DNA from: Variovorax sp. KK3
Lineage (GTDB): Bacteria > Pseudomonadota > Gammaproteobacteria > Burkholderiales > Burkholderiaceae_C
NCBI RefSeq assembly: GCF_001984055.1
Contig: NZ_LYVO01000021.1
Location: 30,442-94,441, forward strand
DNA length: 64,000 nt
Reading direction: 5' to 3'
The translations under genes were made by a program, and so were the position numbers. Each line of letters begins with the position of its first letter. Position 1 is the stretch's first letter. Positions 27,894-36,535 of this stretch are shown here, piece by piece. Under the pieces are notes generated by a model, which worked only from the letters and a program-made list of their open reading frames with translations, was not told the origin of the DNA and made no database searches.

Positions 27894-29009
27894 TCACTTC
27901 TTCGTGACCTGGCCGTCCTGCGTCATGCGGCAGGCGGCGACGATGTCGTCTTCCAGGTCGATCTTGAAGCCGCCCTCCTTCGGCAGCACCAGCTTGAGGA
28001 AGTCGAGCACGTTGCGTGCATAGAGCGACGACGCATCCGCCGCCACCAGGGCCGGCAAATTGGTTTCGCCCACCAGCGTCACACCATGCTTGACGACGGT
28101 CTGGCCGGGCTCGGTCAGCGGGCAGTTGCCGCCCTGCGGCGCGGCCAGGTCGACGATGACGGAGCCGGGCTTCATGGACTTCACCATCTCTTCGGTGACC
28201 AGCACGGGCGCGGCGCGGCCGGGGATCAGTGCCGTGGTGATGACGACGTCGGCCTGCGCCACGCGCTTGGCGACCTCGGCCTTCTGGCGATCGAGCCAGC
28301 TCTGGGGCATGGGGCGCGCATAGCCGCCCACGCCTTCGGCGGCTTCCTTCTCTTCCTGTGTCTCGTACGACACGTCGATGAACTTGGCGCCCAGCGATTC
28401 GACCTGCTCCTTGACGGAGGGGCGCACGTCGCTGGCCTCGATGACCGCGCCCAGGCGCTTGGCCGTGGCGATGGCCTGCAGGCCGGCCACACCCACGCCC
28501 AGGATGACGACTCGCGCGGCCTTCACCGTGCCGGCCGCCGTCATGAGCATCGGGAAGAAGCGCTGGTACTTGTCGGCCGCGATCATCACGGCCTTGTAGC
28601 CGGCGATGTTGGCCTGCGAGGACAGCACGTCCATGCTCTGCGCGCGCGTGGTGCGGGGCGCGGCTTCGAGTGCGAAGCTCGTGAGGCCCGCCGCGGCCAG
28701 GCGCTGCAGGCCTTCGGCGTCGAAGGGGTTGAGCATGCCGACGACCACCGTGCCCGGTTTCATGAGGGCGAGCTCGTTGTCGAAAGGTGAGCGCACCTTC
28801 AACACCAGCTCGCAGGCGAAGGCGCCGGCCGCATCGGTGATCTCGGCACCGGCGGCCTGGTAGGCCGCATCGGTAAGGGCGGCAGTGATGCCGGCGCCCG
28901 ACTGCACGCGCACGGTATGTCCCTGTGCCGTGAGTTTTTTGGCCGTTTCCGAAGTGACGGCCACTCTGGTTTCGCCGGACGCAGTTTCGGCCGGCACGCC
29001 TATCAGCAT
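27894..29009 (-). CDS. pntAA: NAD(P) transhydrogenase alpha-1 subunit (NAD-binding)
   Basis: A 371-residue soluble subunit binding NAD(H). It begins MLIGVPAETASGETRVAVTS, has the dinucleotide loop ILGVGVAGLQAIATAKRLGA near residue 166 and the mobile-loop region around 220-235 (GGYARPMPQ). It ends near residue 371, before the membrane part that is fused in E. coli PntA. The ATG at 29009 has GAGGAG upstream. It heads the three-gene pnt operon, divergent from the response regulator 203 bases away. Confidence 0.95.
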   Translation of the reverse strand: MLIGVPAETASGETRVAVTSETAKKLTAQGHTVRVQSGAGITAALTDAAYQAAGAEITDAAGAFACELVLKVRSPFDNELALMKPGTVVVGMLNPFDAEGLQRLAAAGLTSFALEAAPRTTRAQSMDVLSSQANIAGYKAVMIAADKYQRFFPMLMTAAGTVKAARVVILGVGVAGLQAIATAKRLGAVIEASDVRPSVKEQVESLGAKFIDVSYETQEEKEAAEGVGGYARPMPQSWLDRQKAEVAKRVAQADVVITTALIPGRAAPVLVTEEMVKSMKPGSVIVDLAAPQGGNCPLTEPGQTVVKHGVTLVGETNLPALVAADASSLYARNVLDFLKLVLPKEGGFKIDLEDDIVAACRMTQDGQVTKK

Positions 29010-29160
29010 GGGATTCTCCTCGGGGTGCTTTGGAATTCGGGCCGAGCTTACATGAAGATGACAGGCACAGGGATGGCGCTGTCCCGTGGGGCGGCGCGCA
29101 GAACCGCTACGCGGTCCAAACGGCCTCATCGCCTCCTGTACATTTGCGCCTCGAACGCGA

Positions 29161-29179
29161 CCGGCCTCCATAAGGCCGG
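29161..29179. promoter_or_regulatory. Inverted repeat upstream of the response regulator gene
   Basis: Arms CCGGCCT (29161-29167) and AGGCCGG (29173-29179) are separated by five bases, 33 bases before the ATG of the regulator, in the region shared with pntAa. It could be an autoregulatory operator or a leader hairpin. Confidence 0.35.
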
Positions 29180-29211
29180 CATGACTGACCAGCAACCGTC
29201 AGGGGGAAGGC

Positions 29212-29931
29212 ATGCGAATAGCCACGCTCGGCAACGAGCCACAAGAGACTCACTGGATCCGGCAGATCATGACCAGGATCGGTCACGACTGCCACGATTT
29301 CGCCACCGGCGAATCGCTGTTGAACGAACTCCGCCTCAAGAGCTACGACCTGCTGCTGCTCGACTGGCGCACGCGCGACGTCGGCGGCTCCGAGCTCGTG
29401 ACCTGGCTGCGCGACCGCTTCGGCAACCGCATTCCGCTGCTGCTGGTCGCCACCGAGCGCGACAAGCCCGCCCTGCTCCGTTCGCTGGTCAACGGCGCCG
29501 ACGACTTCCTGCTCAGGCCCCTGTGCCGTATCGAACTGCAGGCACGCGTGCAGGCCCTGCTGCGCCGCGCTTATCCGATGCGCTTCGAGAAGACGCTGGA
29601 CTGCGGCCCCTACCATTTCGATCCGCTCACGCGCACGCTGCTGCTGCGCGGCAAGGCGATCAAGCTCAAGCACCGCGAGTACGACCTCGCGCTGTACCTG
29701 TGCCGCAACGCGGGCCGGCTGATGACGCGCGAGAACCTGATCCACACCGTGTGGGGCCAGGACGTCGAAGACCACTCGCGCTCGATCGACACCCACGTGT
29801 CGAGGGTGCGCACGCGCATGGACCTGTGCCCCGAGAACGGCGTGGTGCTCACCTCGGTCTACGGCCTGGGCTACCGGCTCGAGGTGTGCAGTCAGGCGGA
29901 GCACAACGATTCGCCCTATCCCACAGCTTGA
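29212..29931 (+). CDS. OmpR-type response regulator with a degenerate receiver
   Basis: A 239-residue protein with an N-terminal receiver (about 1-115) and a C-terminal winged helix (about 130-230), with KLKHREYDLALYL near residue 155 and SIDTHVSRVRTRM near 190. The phospho-acceptor Asp51 (LLLLDWRTRD) and Thr81 are present. The paired acidic residues that hold Mg2+ are not in place (residues 7-12 read GNEPQE), and the invariant Lys of the KP motif is Arg102 (LLRPL). Phosphorylation may therefore be weak or absent. No histidine kinase gene is adjacent. Divergent from pntAa. Confidence 0.9.
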   Translation: MRIATLGNEPQETHWIRQIMTRIGHDCHDFATGESLLNELRLKSYDLLLLDWRTRDVGGSELVTWLRDRFGNRIPLLLVATERDKPALLRSLVNGADDFLLRPLCRIELQARVQALLRRAYPMRFEKTLDCGPYHFDPLTRTLLLRGKAIKLKHREYDLALYLCRNAGRLMTRENLIHTVWGQDVEDHSRSIDTHVSRVRTRMDLCPENGVVLTSVYGLGYRLEVCSQAEHNDSPYPTA

Positions 29932-30010
29932 TAGGCCCAGGGCCGCGCAGCAGCGCGGGGCAGAATAGGCCGTGCTGCCGAACCCAACGGCTTCAAAGGC
30001 CCCGTCCACC

Positions 30011-30445
30011 ATGAACCGCATCCATCGAATCCTGCTCGCCGCGATCCTGCTCTGCGGCTGGCTGACATTCGCATCCGCCCAGGACGCCGAGCCGAGCGAC
30101 CTGGTGCGCGGCGGCCTCCAGGCGATCCAGATGATCGACCAGAACAAGACCGGCGAGCTGTGGGACGGCGCCACGGCCGCGGCCCGCAAGCGCGTCACGC
30201 GCGTCGACTTCGTGAGCCAGGTCGCGAAGGCCCGCGCACCCCTGGGCGCCGCGCAGCAGCGCACTTGGGTCGCCATCAACCGGCAGGTCGTCGGCGACGG
30301 CGATCCCGACCTCGCCGGCCAGTACGTGAGCATCGAATACGAGACACGCTTCGCCAACAAGGTCGACGCCACCGTGCGCGAACTGGTCACCTTTCAGCTG
30401 GGCACCGACCGTGTCTGGCGCTTTTCGGGCTACGTTCTTCGCTGA
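30011..30445 (+). CDS. Small secreted DUF4019-like protein
   Basis: A 144-residue protein with a signal peptide (MNRIHRILLAAILLCGWLTF, cleavage near ASA-Q at residue 24). The mature part reads GELWDGATAAARKRVTRVDF, ARAPLGAAQQRTW, and ends VTFQLGTDRVWRFSGYVLR. This arrangement of one Trp early, an RxPLG segment in the middle and a WRxxGY end fits the DUF4019 family as I recall it. Function is unknown; location is probably periplasmic. It lies between the response regulator and the Nudix gene on the same strand, with 11 bases to the latter. Confidence 0.65.
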   Translation: MNRIHRILLAAILLCGWLTFASAQDAEPSDLVRGGLQAIQMIDQNKTGELWDGATAAARKRVTRVDFVSQVAKARAPLGAAQQRTWVAINRQVVGDGDPDLAGQYVSIEYETRFANKVDATVRELVTFQLGTDRVWRFSGYVLR

Positions 30446-30456
30446 GGTCCGCACGC

Positions 30457-30963
30457 ATGGCCAAGCACCGCTGGAAGCCCAACGTCACCGTGGCCGCGGT
30501 GATCGAGCGCGACGGCCGCTTCCTGGTCGTCGAGGAAGAAACGCGCGACGGCCTGCGGCTCAATTCGCCGGCCGGCCACCTCGACCCCGGCGAGTCGCCG
30601 GCCGAGGGTTGTGCACGCGAAACGCTGGAAGAAACCGCGCACCGCTTCACGCCGACCGCGCTCATCGGCATCTACATGGCGCGCCAGCGCAGTGCCCGCG
30701 GCGACGACACCACCTACATGCGCTTCGCTTTCGCCGGCACGCTGGGTGAGCAAGAGCCCGGCCGCGCGCTCGACCACGGCATCGTGCGCACGCTGTGGAT
30801 GAGCGCCGACGAACTGCGCGCGAGCCGCGACCGGCACCGCAGCCCGCTGCTCATGCAATGCGTGGACGACTACCTCGCGGGCCGACGCCACCCGCTCGAC
30901 CTGATCCACGTGCATGCCTCGGTCGCCGGCAAAGACCCGAACCACGACGAAGGAGAAGAGTAA
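30457..30963 (+). CDS. nudJ: Nudix hydrolase (NudJ-like)
   Basis: A 168-residue Nudix enzyme. The Nudix box spans residues 40-62 (GHLDPGESPAEGCARETLEE followed by TAH), with the metal-binding Glu residues of RExxEE; the usual Gly after EE-x is Ala61. The N-terminal KPNVTVAAVIERDGRFLVVEE and the VAGK C-terminal style match E. coli NudJ (YmfB), a phosphatase acting on nucleoside di/triphosphates and HMP-PP. It lies beside mnmA as in E. coli, although here the two are convergent, ten bases apart. Confidence 0.85.
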   Translation: MAKHRWKPNVTVAAVIERDGRFLVVEEETRDGLRLNSPAGHLDPGESPAEGCARETLEETAHRFTPTALIGIYMARQRSARGDDTTYMRFAFAGTLGEQEPGRALDHGIVRTLWMSADELRASRDRHRSPLLMQCVDDYLAGRRHPLDLIHVHASVAGKDPNHDEGEE

Positions 30964-30972
30964 GGCTGAGCC

Positions 30973-32082
30973 TCAGCCCGCGCGCGCGATCACGCCGCCG
31001 CCCAGGCACACCTCGCCGTCGTACAGCACCGCCGACTGCCCCGGCGTGACCGCCCATTGCGGGTCGTCGAAGGCCAGGCGGAACGCCCCGTTCGCACCCT
31101 CGGCCAGCACGCAGCCGGCATCGGCCTGGCGGTAGCGCGACTTCGCGCCATAGCCGCCCGGCTGCGGCGCGTCTCCGGCCACCCAGCTCGCATCGTCGGC
31201 CTCGAGCGCGGGCGACAGCAGCCATGGATGGTCATGCCCCTGCACCACCCACAGCGTGTTGCTCTCGATCTCCTTGCGCGCCACGAACCAGGGCGCATGC
31301 TCGCCCGCCCCGCGCTGCGCGCCCTTGGCCTTGATGCCGCCGATGCCCAGGCCCTGGCGCTGGCCCAGCGTGTAGAAACTCAAGCCCTGGTGCTCGCCGA
31401 TGCGGCGCCCGCGCTCGTCGCGGATCGGACCGGGCTCCTTCGAGATGTAGCGGTTCAGAAACTCGCGAAACGGCCGCTCGCCGATGAAGCAGATGCCGGT
31501 CGAGTCCTTCTTCTTCGCGTTGGGCAGGCCGATCTCGTCGGCGATGCGGCGCACCTCGGTCTTGTGCAGTTCGCCCACCGGGAACATCGTCTTGGCCAGT
31601 TGCTGCTGGTTCAGCCGGTGAAGAAAGTAGCTCTGGTCCTTCGCCGGGTCCAGGCCCTTCAGCAACTGGTGACGCCCCGTGGCGCCGTCGAAGCGCACGC
31701 GTGCGTAATGCCCCGTCGCGATCTTCCCTGCGCCCAGCCGCATCGCATGGTCGAGGAAGGCTTTGAACTTGATCTCGGCATTGCACAGCACGTCGGGGTT
31801 GGGCGTGCGGCCCGCCTGGTACTCGCGCAGGAATTCGGCGAACACGCGGTCCTTGTAGTCGGCCGCGAAGTTGACGTGCTCGATCTCGATGCCGAGCACG
31901 TCGGCCACGCTCGCGGCATCGACGAAGTCGACGTTCGACGAGCAGTATTCGCTGTCGTCGTCGTCTTCCCAGTTCTTCATGAAGATGCCGACCACCTCGT
32001 GGCCCTGCTGCTTGAGCAGGTGCGCCGTGACCGCGGAGTCCACCCCGCCACTCAGGCCCACCACGATCCGCTGCTTGTCCAT
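30973..32082 (-). CDS. mnmA: tRNA-specific 2-thiouridylase MnmA
   Basis: A 369-residue enzyme that thiolates U34 of Lys, Glu and Gln tRNAs. The PP-loop SGGVDSA is at residues 11-17; the catalytic cysteines are C100 ([12 protein letters not shown]) and C198 ([11 protein letters not shown]). The C-terminal beta-barrel ends [17 protein letters not shown]. The ATG at 32082 matches the family start ([16 protein letters not shown]). It is divergent from the acyltransferase gene. Confidence 0.96.
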   Translation of the reverse strand: MDKQRIVVGLSGGVDSAVTAHLLKQQGHEVVGIFMKNWEDDDDSEYCSSNVDFVDAASVADVLGIEIEHVNFAADYKDRVFAEFLREYQAGRTPNPDVLCNAEIKFKAFLDHAMRLGAGKIATGHYARVRFDGATGRHQLLKGLDPAKDQSYFLHRLNQQQLAKTMFPVGELHKTEVRRIADEIGLPNAKKKDSTGICFIGERPFREFLNRYISKEPGPIRDERGRRIGEHQGLSFYTLGQRQGLGIGGIKAKGAQRGAGEHAPWFVARKEIESNTLWVVQGHDHPWLLSPALEADDASWVAGDAPQPGGYGAKSRYRQADAGCVLAEGANGAFRLAFDDPQWAVTPGQSAVLYDGEVCLGGGVIARAG

Positions 32083-32223
32083 GGGCGGCGATTGTCCCAG
32101 GGCGGCCAAGCCGGTGCCCCCATCCGGTTAATTCGGGTAATCACCGAGCGAGCCCGCCGCAAAGACGTTTGAACGAAGCAGCGACGAGGTTCACACTGCA
32201 ACGCCAAACCGGAAGGAAACAAC

Positions 32224-33900
32224 ATGGATCACCTCAGCGGCATGGACGCCTCGTTCCTGCACCTCGAGACGCCCGAGCAGCCGATGCACGTGGGCAGCCT
32301 GCAGCTGATCGACCTGCCGCGCGGCTACGAAGGCGACTTCGCCGAAGACGCCAAGAAGTACCTGAGCGGCCGCCTGCACCTGGCATCGGTCTTCGTGCGC
32401 AAGCTCGCGCCCATGCCCTTCGACCTGGCCAATCCGGTGTGGGTGGACGACGACGACCTCGACCTCGACCACCACATCCACCACGTGATCATGCCGCGCC
32501 CCGGCACCATGGCCCAGCTGGAGCGCCTGGTGGGCCGCCTGCATTCGTCGCTGCTCGACCGCAGCCGGCCGCTGTGGGAAATCCACATCATCGAAGGCCT
32601 GCAGACCGGCCAGGTGGCGCTCTACAGCAAGATGCACCACGCGGCCATCGACGGCCAGGCCGGTGTGGCGGTGGCCAAGGCGCTGTTCGACATCTCGGAA
32701 ACGCCGGCGCCCGTGAAGCCGCCGCGCATCACGCGCCGCGCCGAGTCCTCGCAGCTGGGCATGGCCGAGCTGGCCACGGCCGCGCTGAGCAACACGGTGC
32801 AGCAGTACGTGAAGCTGATCCAGTCGATCCCGGCCACCGCCAAGGCCATCGGCAACGTGCTCGGCTCATGGTCGCAGGCCGGTGGCGGGCAGGGCGCCAG
32901 CTTCGAGCTGCCCAAGCGATTCCGCACCGCGCCGAGGACGCCGCTGAACGTCTCGATCACCAACCAGCGCGCCTTCGCGGCCCGCACGGTGCCGCTGGCC
33001 GAGGTGAAGCAGATGTCGAAGGCCACCGACACCAGCCTCAACGACATCGTGCTGAACATCTGCGCCGGTGCGCTCAAGCGCTACCTGGCCGACTACGGCT
33101 GCCGGCCCGACAAGGCGCTGATCGCGGGCGTGCCGGTGTCGCTGCGCGAGCAGGGCAACACCGACATGAACAACCAGGTGTCGGTGATGCTCGTGAGCCT
33201 GGCGACCGACATCGCCGACCCGCTCGAACGCCTCGCGGCCATTCACGAATCGTCGAGCGAAGGGAAGAAGCTCAGCGGCAACATCAAGGCGGCGATCCCG
33301 ACCGACTTTCCGTCGCTGGGCGTGCCGTCGCTGATGTCGGGGCTCGCCTCGCTGTACGGCCGCTCGGGGCTGGCGGACAAGCTGCCGCCGGCGGCCAACG
33401 TGGCGATCTCCAACGTGCCCGGGCCGTCCTTCGCGCTCTACTTCGCAGGGGCCAAGGTGGCGTCGTATTTTCCGGTGTCGATCCCGGGCCACGGCCTCGC
33501 GCTGAACATGACGGTGCAAAGCTACAACGGCGCGCTCGAGTTCGGCCTCACAGCCTGCCGGCGCGCGGTGCCGGACGTGGCCGACCTGGGCGACTACGTG
33601 GTGGCGGAGCACCGCAAGCTGTATGGCTTGATCGTGGGGGATGCGGCGAAGGCGGAGGCCAAGGCCGAAGTGAAGGCCGAAGTGAAGGCCGAAGCAAAGG
33701 CCGAGACGAAGGCCGAGGCCGAGGCCAAGCCGGAGGCAGCGCCCGTCACCACCAAGGCAGCACCCAAGACCCCGGCCCGCAAGCGGGCGGCACCCAAGCC
33801 GGCGGCCACGAAGAAGGTGACGGCGAAGGCGGTAAGGCCGGCTGTGCCCAAGGTGGCGCGCAAGCCCGCCGCATCCAAGCGCGCCGCCGCCCCGAACTGA
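32224..33900 (+). CDS. Wax ester synthase/diacylglycerol acyltransferase family, with Lys/Ala-rich tail
   Basis: A 558-residue protein. Residues 1 to about 474 match the WS/DGAT family: MDHLSGMDASFLHLE start, catalytic HHAAIDG at 138-144, NDIVLNICAGALKRYL near 275 and NVAISNVPGP near 395. Family enzymes join acyl-CoA with an alcohol or diacylglycerol to make storage lipid. Residues 475-558 are an extra tail of KAE repeats (six near-identical copies) followed by Lys/Ala/Pro-rich sequence like histone H1 or PhaF-type tails. GAAGGAAAC precedes the ATG. Neutral lipid storage is an inference; no phasin or PHA gene is nearby. Confidence 0.85.
   Translation: MDHLSGMDASFLHLETPEQPMHVGSLQLIDLPRGYEGDFAEDAKKYLSGRLHLASVFVRKLAPMPFDLANPVWVDDDDLDLDHHIHHVIMPRPGTMAQLERLVGRLHSSLLDRSRPLWEIHIIEGLQTGQVALYSKMHHAAIDGQAGVAVAKALFDISETPAPVKPPRITRRAESSQLGMAELATAALSNTVQQYVKLIQSIPATAKAIGNVLGSWSQAGGGQGASFELPKRFRTAPRTPLNVSITNQRAFAARTVPLAEVKQMSKATDTSLNDIVLNICAGALKRYLADYGCRPDKALIAGVPVSLREQGNTDMNNQVSVMLVSLATDIADPLERLAAIHESSSEGKKLSGNIKAAIPTDFPSLGVPSLMSGLASLYGRSGLADKLPPAANVAISNVPGPSFALYFAGAKVASYFPVSIPGHGLALNMTVQSYNGALEFGLTACRRAVPDVADLGDYVVAEHRKLYGLIVGDAAKAEAKAEVKAEVKAEAKAETKAEAEAKPEAAPVTTKAAPKTPARKRAAPKPAATKKVTAKAVRPAVPKVARKPAASKRAAAPN
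33646..33897 (+). repeat. Coding repeat: KAE-repeat and Lys/Ala/Pro tail of the acyltransferase
   Basis: Six-base-phased near repeats of aaggccgaa/gtg type fill 33646-33725, followed by a low-complexity Lys/Ala/Pro-coding stretch to the stop codon. The repeat is in frame and inside the coding sequence. Confidence 0.85.
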
Positions 33901-33911
33901 CGGGACTTACT

Positions 33912-33932
33912 CCCTCTCCCTCCGGGAGAGGG
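33912..33932. repeat. REP-like hairpin after the acyltransferase gene
   Basis: Nine-base arms CCCTCTCCC (33912-33920) and GGGAGAGGG (33924-33932) close a TCC loop, and gcgggggtgaggg follows. This motif occurs between genes in many GC-rich proteobacteria. It lies between convergent genes and may also stop transcription. Confidence 0.6.
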
Positions 33933-33990
33933 CGGGGGTGAGGGCACTGGGCCGTCGATCACGTGCAGCGCTCATTGACGCCCATCGCAT

Positions 33991-35001
33991 CTACCCCTGC
34001 GTTCTCCCAGACAAACCCAACTCCGCCAGGATCTCGTACGACCTCAACCGCGCCTCGTGGTCGAACACCTGCGAGGTGATCATCAGCTCGTCCGCCCCCG
34101 TGCGTTCGACGAAGGCTTTCACGCCCGCCCGCACCGTCTCGCGCGATCCCACCGCGGAACAGGACAAGACCGAATCCAGCAGCGCGTTCTCCGCCGGCCC
34201 GATGCGCGCCCGGTAGTTCTCCACCGGCGGCGGCAGCCGCCCCGGCCGGCCGCTGCGCAGGTTCACGAAGGCCTGCTGCCACGAACTCGACCGGAACACG
34301 GCCTCCTCGTCGGTCTCGGCCGCGAACACGTTGAAGCCCAGCATCACGTAAGGCTTGGCCAGCTGCTTCGACGGCTTGAAGGTCTCGCGATAGATCTGGA
34401 TCGCCTGCATCATCTGCTGCGGCGCGAAGTGCGAAGCGAAGGCATAGGGCAGCCCCAGGTGCGCCGCGAGCTGGGCGCCGAAGGTGCTGGAGCCGAGGAT
34501 CCACACCGGCACCTCCAGCCCCAGACCCGGCACCGCGCGCACCGCCTGCTGCGGCTCCTTCGACATGAAGTCCATCAGCTCGATCACGTCCTGCGGAAAC
34601 TGGTCGGCGTCGGACTGCAGGTCGCGCCTCAGGGCCCGCGCGGTGCGCTGGTCCGAGCCCGGCGCGCGGCCCAGCCCGAGGTCGATACGGCCCGGGTACA
34701 GCGATTCGAGCGTGCCGAACTGCTCGGCGATCACCAGCGGCGAGTGGTTCGGCAGCATCACGCCGCCGGCCCCGATGCGGATGGTGGAGGTGCCCGCGCC
34801 TACGTGCGACAGCAGCACCGCCGTGGCCGCGCTCGCGATGCCCGGCATGCCGTGGTGCTCGGCCAGCCAGTAGCGCCGATAGCCCAGCCGCTCGCCATGC
34901 TGCGCAAGGCTCAACGAATTGCGGAAGGACTGCGCGGCGTCGCTGCCTTCGGTGATGGGCGACAGATCGAGGATGGAAAGGGGCGTGGCGTTGGGCGGCA
35001 T
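33991..35001 (-). CDS. LLM class flavin-dependent oxidoreductase (MsnO8/YhbW-like)
   Basis: A 336-residue luciferase-like TIM-barrel flavoprotein. It has [20 protein letters not shown] near residue 41, [22 protein letters not shown] near 74 and [13 protein letters not shown] near 105, typical of the MsnO8/YhbW subgroup. These enzymes use FMN with an unknown substrate in most cases. The ATG at 35001 matches the family start. It is a single gene, divergent from the EVE gene by 110 bases, and not adjacent to any flavin reductase. Confidence 0.85.
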   Translation of the reverse strand: MPPNATPLSILDLSPITEGSDAAQSFRNSLSLAQHGERLGYRRYWLAEHHGMPGIASAATAVLLSHVGAGTSTIRIGAGGVMLPNHSPLVIAEQFGTLESLYPGRIDLGLGRAPGSDQRTARALRRDLQSDADQFPQDVIELMDFMSKEPQQAVRAVPGLGLEVPVWILGSSTFGAQLAAHLGLPYAFASHFAPQQMMQAIQIYRETFKPSKQLAKPYVMLGFNVFAAETDEEAVFRSSSWQQAFVNLRSGRPGRLPPPVENYRARIGPAENALLDSVLSCSAVGSRETVRAGVKAFVERTGADELMITSQVFDHEARLRSYEILAELGLSGRTQG

Positions 35002-35111
35002 GGTCGCCGGATCATGGCGCGAAGCGATCAAGCCCGCTCGCGCGGGCCCATTCACGAATTCCCGGCTTCTGTTAAAACGCCGCCCTACCGAGACTCCACC
35101 CCGAGGCCCTC

Positions 35112-35576
35112 ATGCCCCAGTACTGGCTGATGAAGTCCGAGCCCGACGACTGCTCGATCGACGACGCGCTGGCCGCGCCCCAGAAAACCGTGCCCTGGAC
35201 GGGCGTGCGCAACTTCCAGGCGCGCAACTTCATGGCCAAGAAGATGCAGGTCGGCGACGGCGTGCTCTTCTACCACTCGAGCTGCCCGCAGCCAGGCATC
35301 GTCGGCGTTGCCCGCGTGGCCTCCGAAGCCAGGACCGACCCGACGCAGTTCGACCCCAAGTCGCCCTACTTCGATGAGGCCTCCAAGGAAGAACATCCCC
35401 GCTGGGTGCTGGTCGACGTGCAGGCGCTGCGAAAGACGCGGCTTCTGGGCCTGCCGGAAATGCGCGCCACGCCCGCGCTGGCCGACATGGTGGTGCTGCG
35501 CCGGGGCAACCGCCTGTCGATCACGCCGGTCGAGCCCGTGCACTGGCACGCCATCGTGGACGAGATGCTGGCCTGA
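35112..35576 (+). CDS. EVE domain-containing protein
   Basis: A 154-residue single-domain protein beginning YWLMKSEPDDCSIDD, with WTGVRNFQARNFM near residue 29, VLFYHSSCPQPGIVGVARV near 51 and a C-terminal TPVEPVHWHAIVDEM. It matches the EVE (PUA-like) family, thought to bind modified nucleobases in DNA or RNA; its partner here is unknown. A possible extended -10 (TGTTAAAA) lies near 35071. It is convergent with the NTF2-like gene. Confidence 0.9.
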   Translation: MPQYWLMKSEPDDCSIDDALAAPQKTVPWTGVRNFQARNFMAKKMQVGDGVLFYHSSCPQPGIVGVARVASEARTDPTQFDPKSPYFDEASKEEHPRWVLVDVQALRKTRLLGLPEMRATPALADMVVLRRGNRLSITPVEPVHWHAIVDEMLA

Positions 35577-35591
35577 GCGCCCGGCGTCGAA

Positions 35592-36149
35592 TCAGGCCCC
35601 TCGCACCTCGCGCACCTCGCGCAGCAGCGCATACACCGCATCGTGCGGCGCCACGCCACCCACGGGCCGGCGCATGCCGAACAGCGCCGCATCGTCCTGC
35701 GCCAGCTCGGGCCGTACGCGTTCCTCGATCCACTCGTAGACCACCGTGCGCGCGGCCACGCGCCACTCGCCGCGCCGGCGCTCGAAGCGATCGACGTAAC
35801 GGCCGCACAGAAAGGTCTCGCGCCCCGGCTGCTGCGCCGTCGACTGCAACGCGAAGAAGCTGCTTTCCACCGCCGCTGCATCGCCGTGCAGTTCGATCAG
35901 CACGTTGGTGACCTGGTGCACGCGGCGGCCGCCCTGCCGCAGCTTGACCAGCGCCTGCGCGATGAAGCCATCGGCGCTACCGTTCCAGGCCCCGTGGCAG
36001 TCCGTCGCGTCTTCCCAGTAGGCCGAACGCAAGGCCGACTCGTCGCAGCGGTCGATGCCGCGGCAGTAGCGGAACAGGCAGTCGCGAATCGCCTCGCGGT
36101 CCAGCAAGAACCGCAGGGGATCTTCGGGAAGCGCTCCGGATCCACTCAT
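35592..36149 (-). CDS. NTF2-like/SnoaL-type protein, last gene of the catabolic operon
   Basis: A 185-residue cone-shaped NTF2-fold protein with LLDREAIRDCLFRYCRGIDR near residue 15, CDESALRSAYWEDATDCHGAW near 34 and CGRYVDRFERRRGEWRVAART near 119. This is the SnoaL_4 type, common in aromatic, steroid and terpenoid pathways as small isomerases, dehydratases or accessory subunits; catalytic Asp/His candidates (Tyr/Asp/His near 44-52) are present. Its ATG overlaps the VOC stop by four bases, so it is the translationally coupled end of the operon that begins at 44612. Confidence 0.82.
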   Translation of the reverse strand: MSGSGALPEDPLRFLLDREAIRDCLFRYCRGIDRCDESALRSAYWEDATDCHGAWNGSADGFIAQALVKLRQGGRRVHQVTNVLIELHGDAAAVESSFFALQSTAQQPGRETFLCGRYVDRFERRRGEWRVAARTVVYEWIEERVRPELAQDDAALFGMRRPVGGVAPHDAVYALLREVREVRGA

Positions 36150-36535
36150 GCGGCGGCGGGAGCGGCAGGCGCAGCGCGCCGGAACAGCTGCACCAGGTTG
36201 CCTTCCGGGTCACGCAAGGACAGCACCGCGCCATGGCTGCCCATGTCGCGCACACCATGAACTTCCCCGCCCGCGGCGACGATGCGTTGCTCTGCGCCAT
36301 CGAAGTCGTCCACCTCCAGCACCATCACGAGCCCGGCGGTGGCCGGTGCCGCTTCCTCCGCGCAGGCGAGCGCGACGTTGGTGTTGCCCACGCCGTACTG
36401 CACCCAGCGGTCGCCATCGCGAAACTTCAGCGGCAGGCCGAGCGCGCCCTCGTAGAACGCATGCAGGCTGCCCGGCGCCTTGGCCACGACGAACACGTTC
36501 TGCACGCGCCGGGGCGCCGAGACGCCCGCGCTCAC
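36146..36535 (-). CDS. VOC family (glyoxalase-like) protein
   Basis: A 129-residue protein made of two beta-alpha-beta-beta-beta units. It has NVFVVAKAPGSLHAFYEGAL near residue 12, WVQYGVGNTNVALAC near 42, EVHGVRDMGSHGAVLSLRDP near 90 and EGNLVQLFRR near the end, as in Glyoxalase/bleomycin-resistance proteins. Such proteins include isomerases, epimerases and dioxygenases; I cannot tell which. The GTG start at 36535 is set by the four-base overlap (GTGA) with the SDR stop; no ATG fits. Confidence 0.82.
   Translation of the reverse strand: MSAGVSAPRRVQNVFVVAKAPGSLHAFYEGALGLPLKFRDGDRWVQYGVGNTNVALACAEEAAPATAGLVMVLEVDDFDGAEQRIVAAGGEVHGVRDMGSHGAVLSLRDPEGNLVQLFRRAAPAAPAAA

Noticed and set aside
29942..29957. 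Hairpin CCGCGC-agca-GCGCGG after the response regulator
   Set aside because: Six pairs with no T-run; likely a chance GC-rich stem.
33646..33725. Short tandem repeats that could suggest a CRISPR or VNTR locus
   Set aside because: The repeat is in frame inside the acyltransferase gene, has no spacers and encodes a KAE tail.
35002..35111. Possible 6S RNA gene in front of the EVE gene
   Set aside because: In some betaproteobacteria 6S RNA lies beside zapA and an EVE gene, but this gap is only 110 bases and shows no long central-bubble hairpin.
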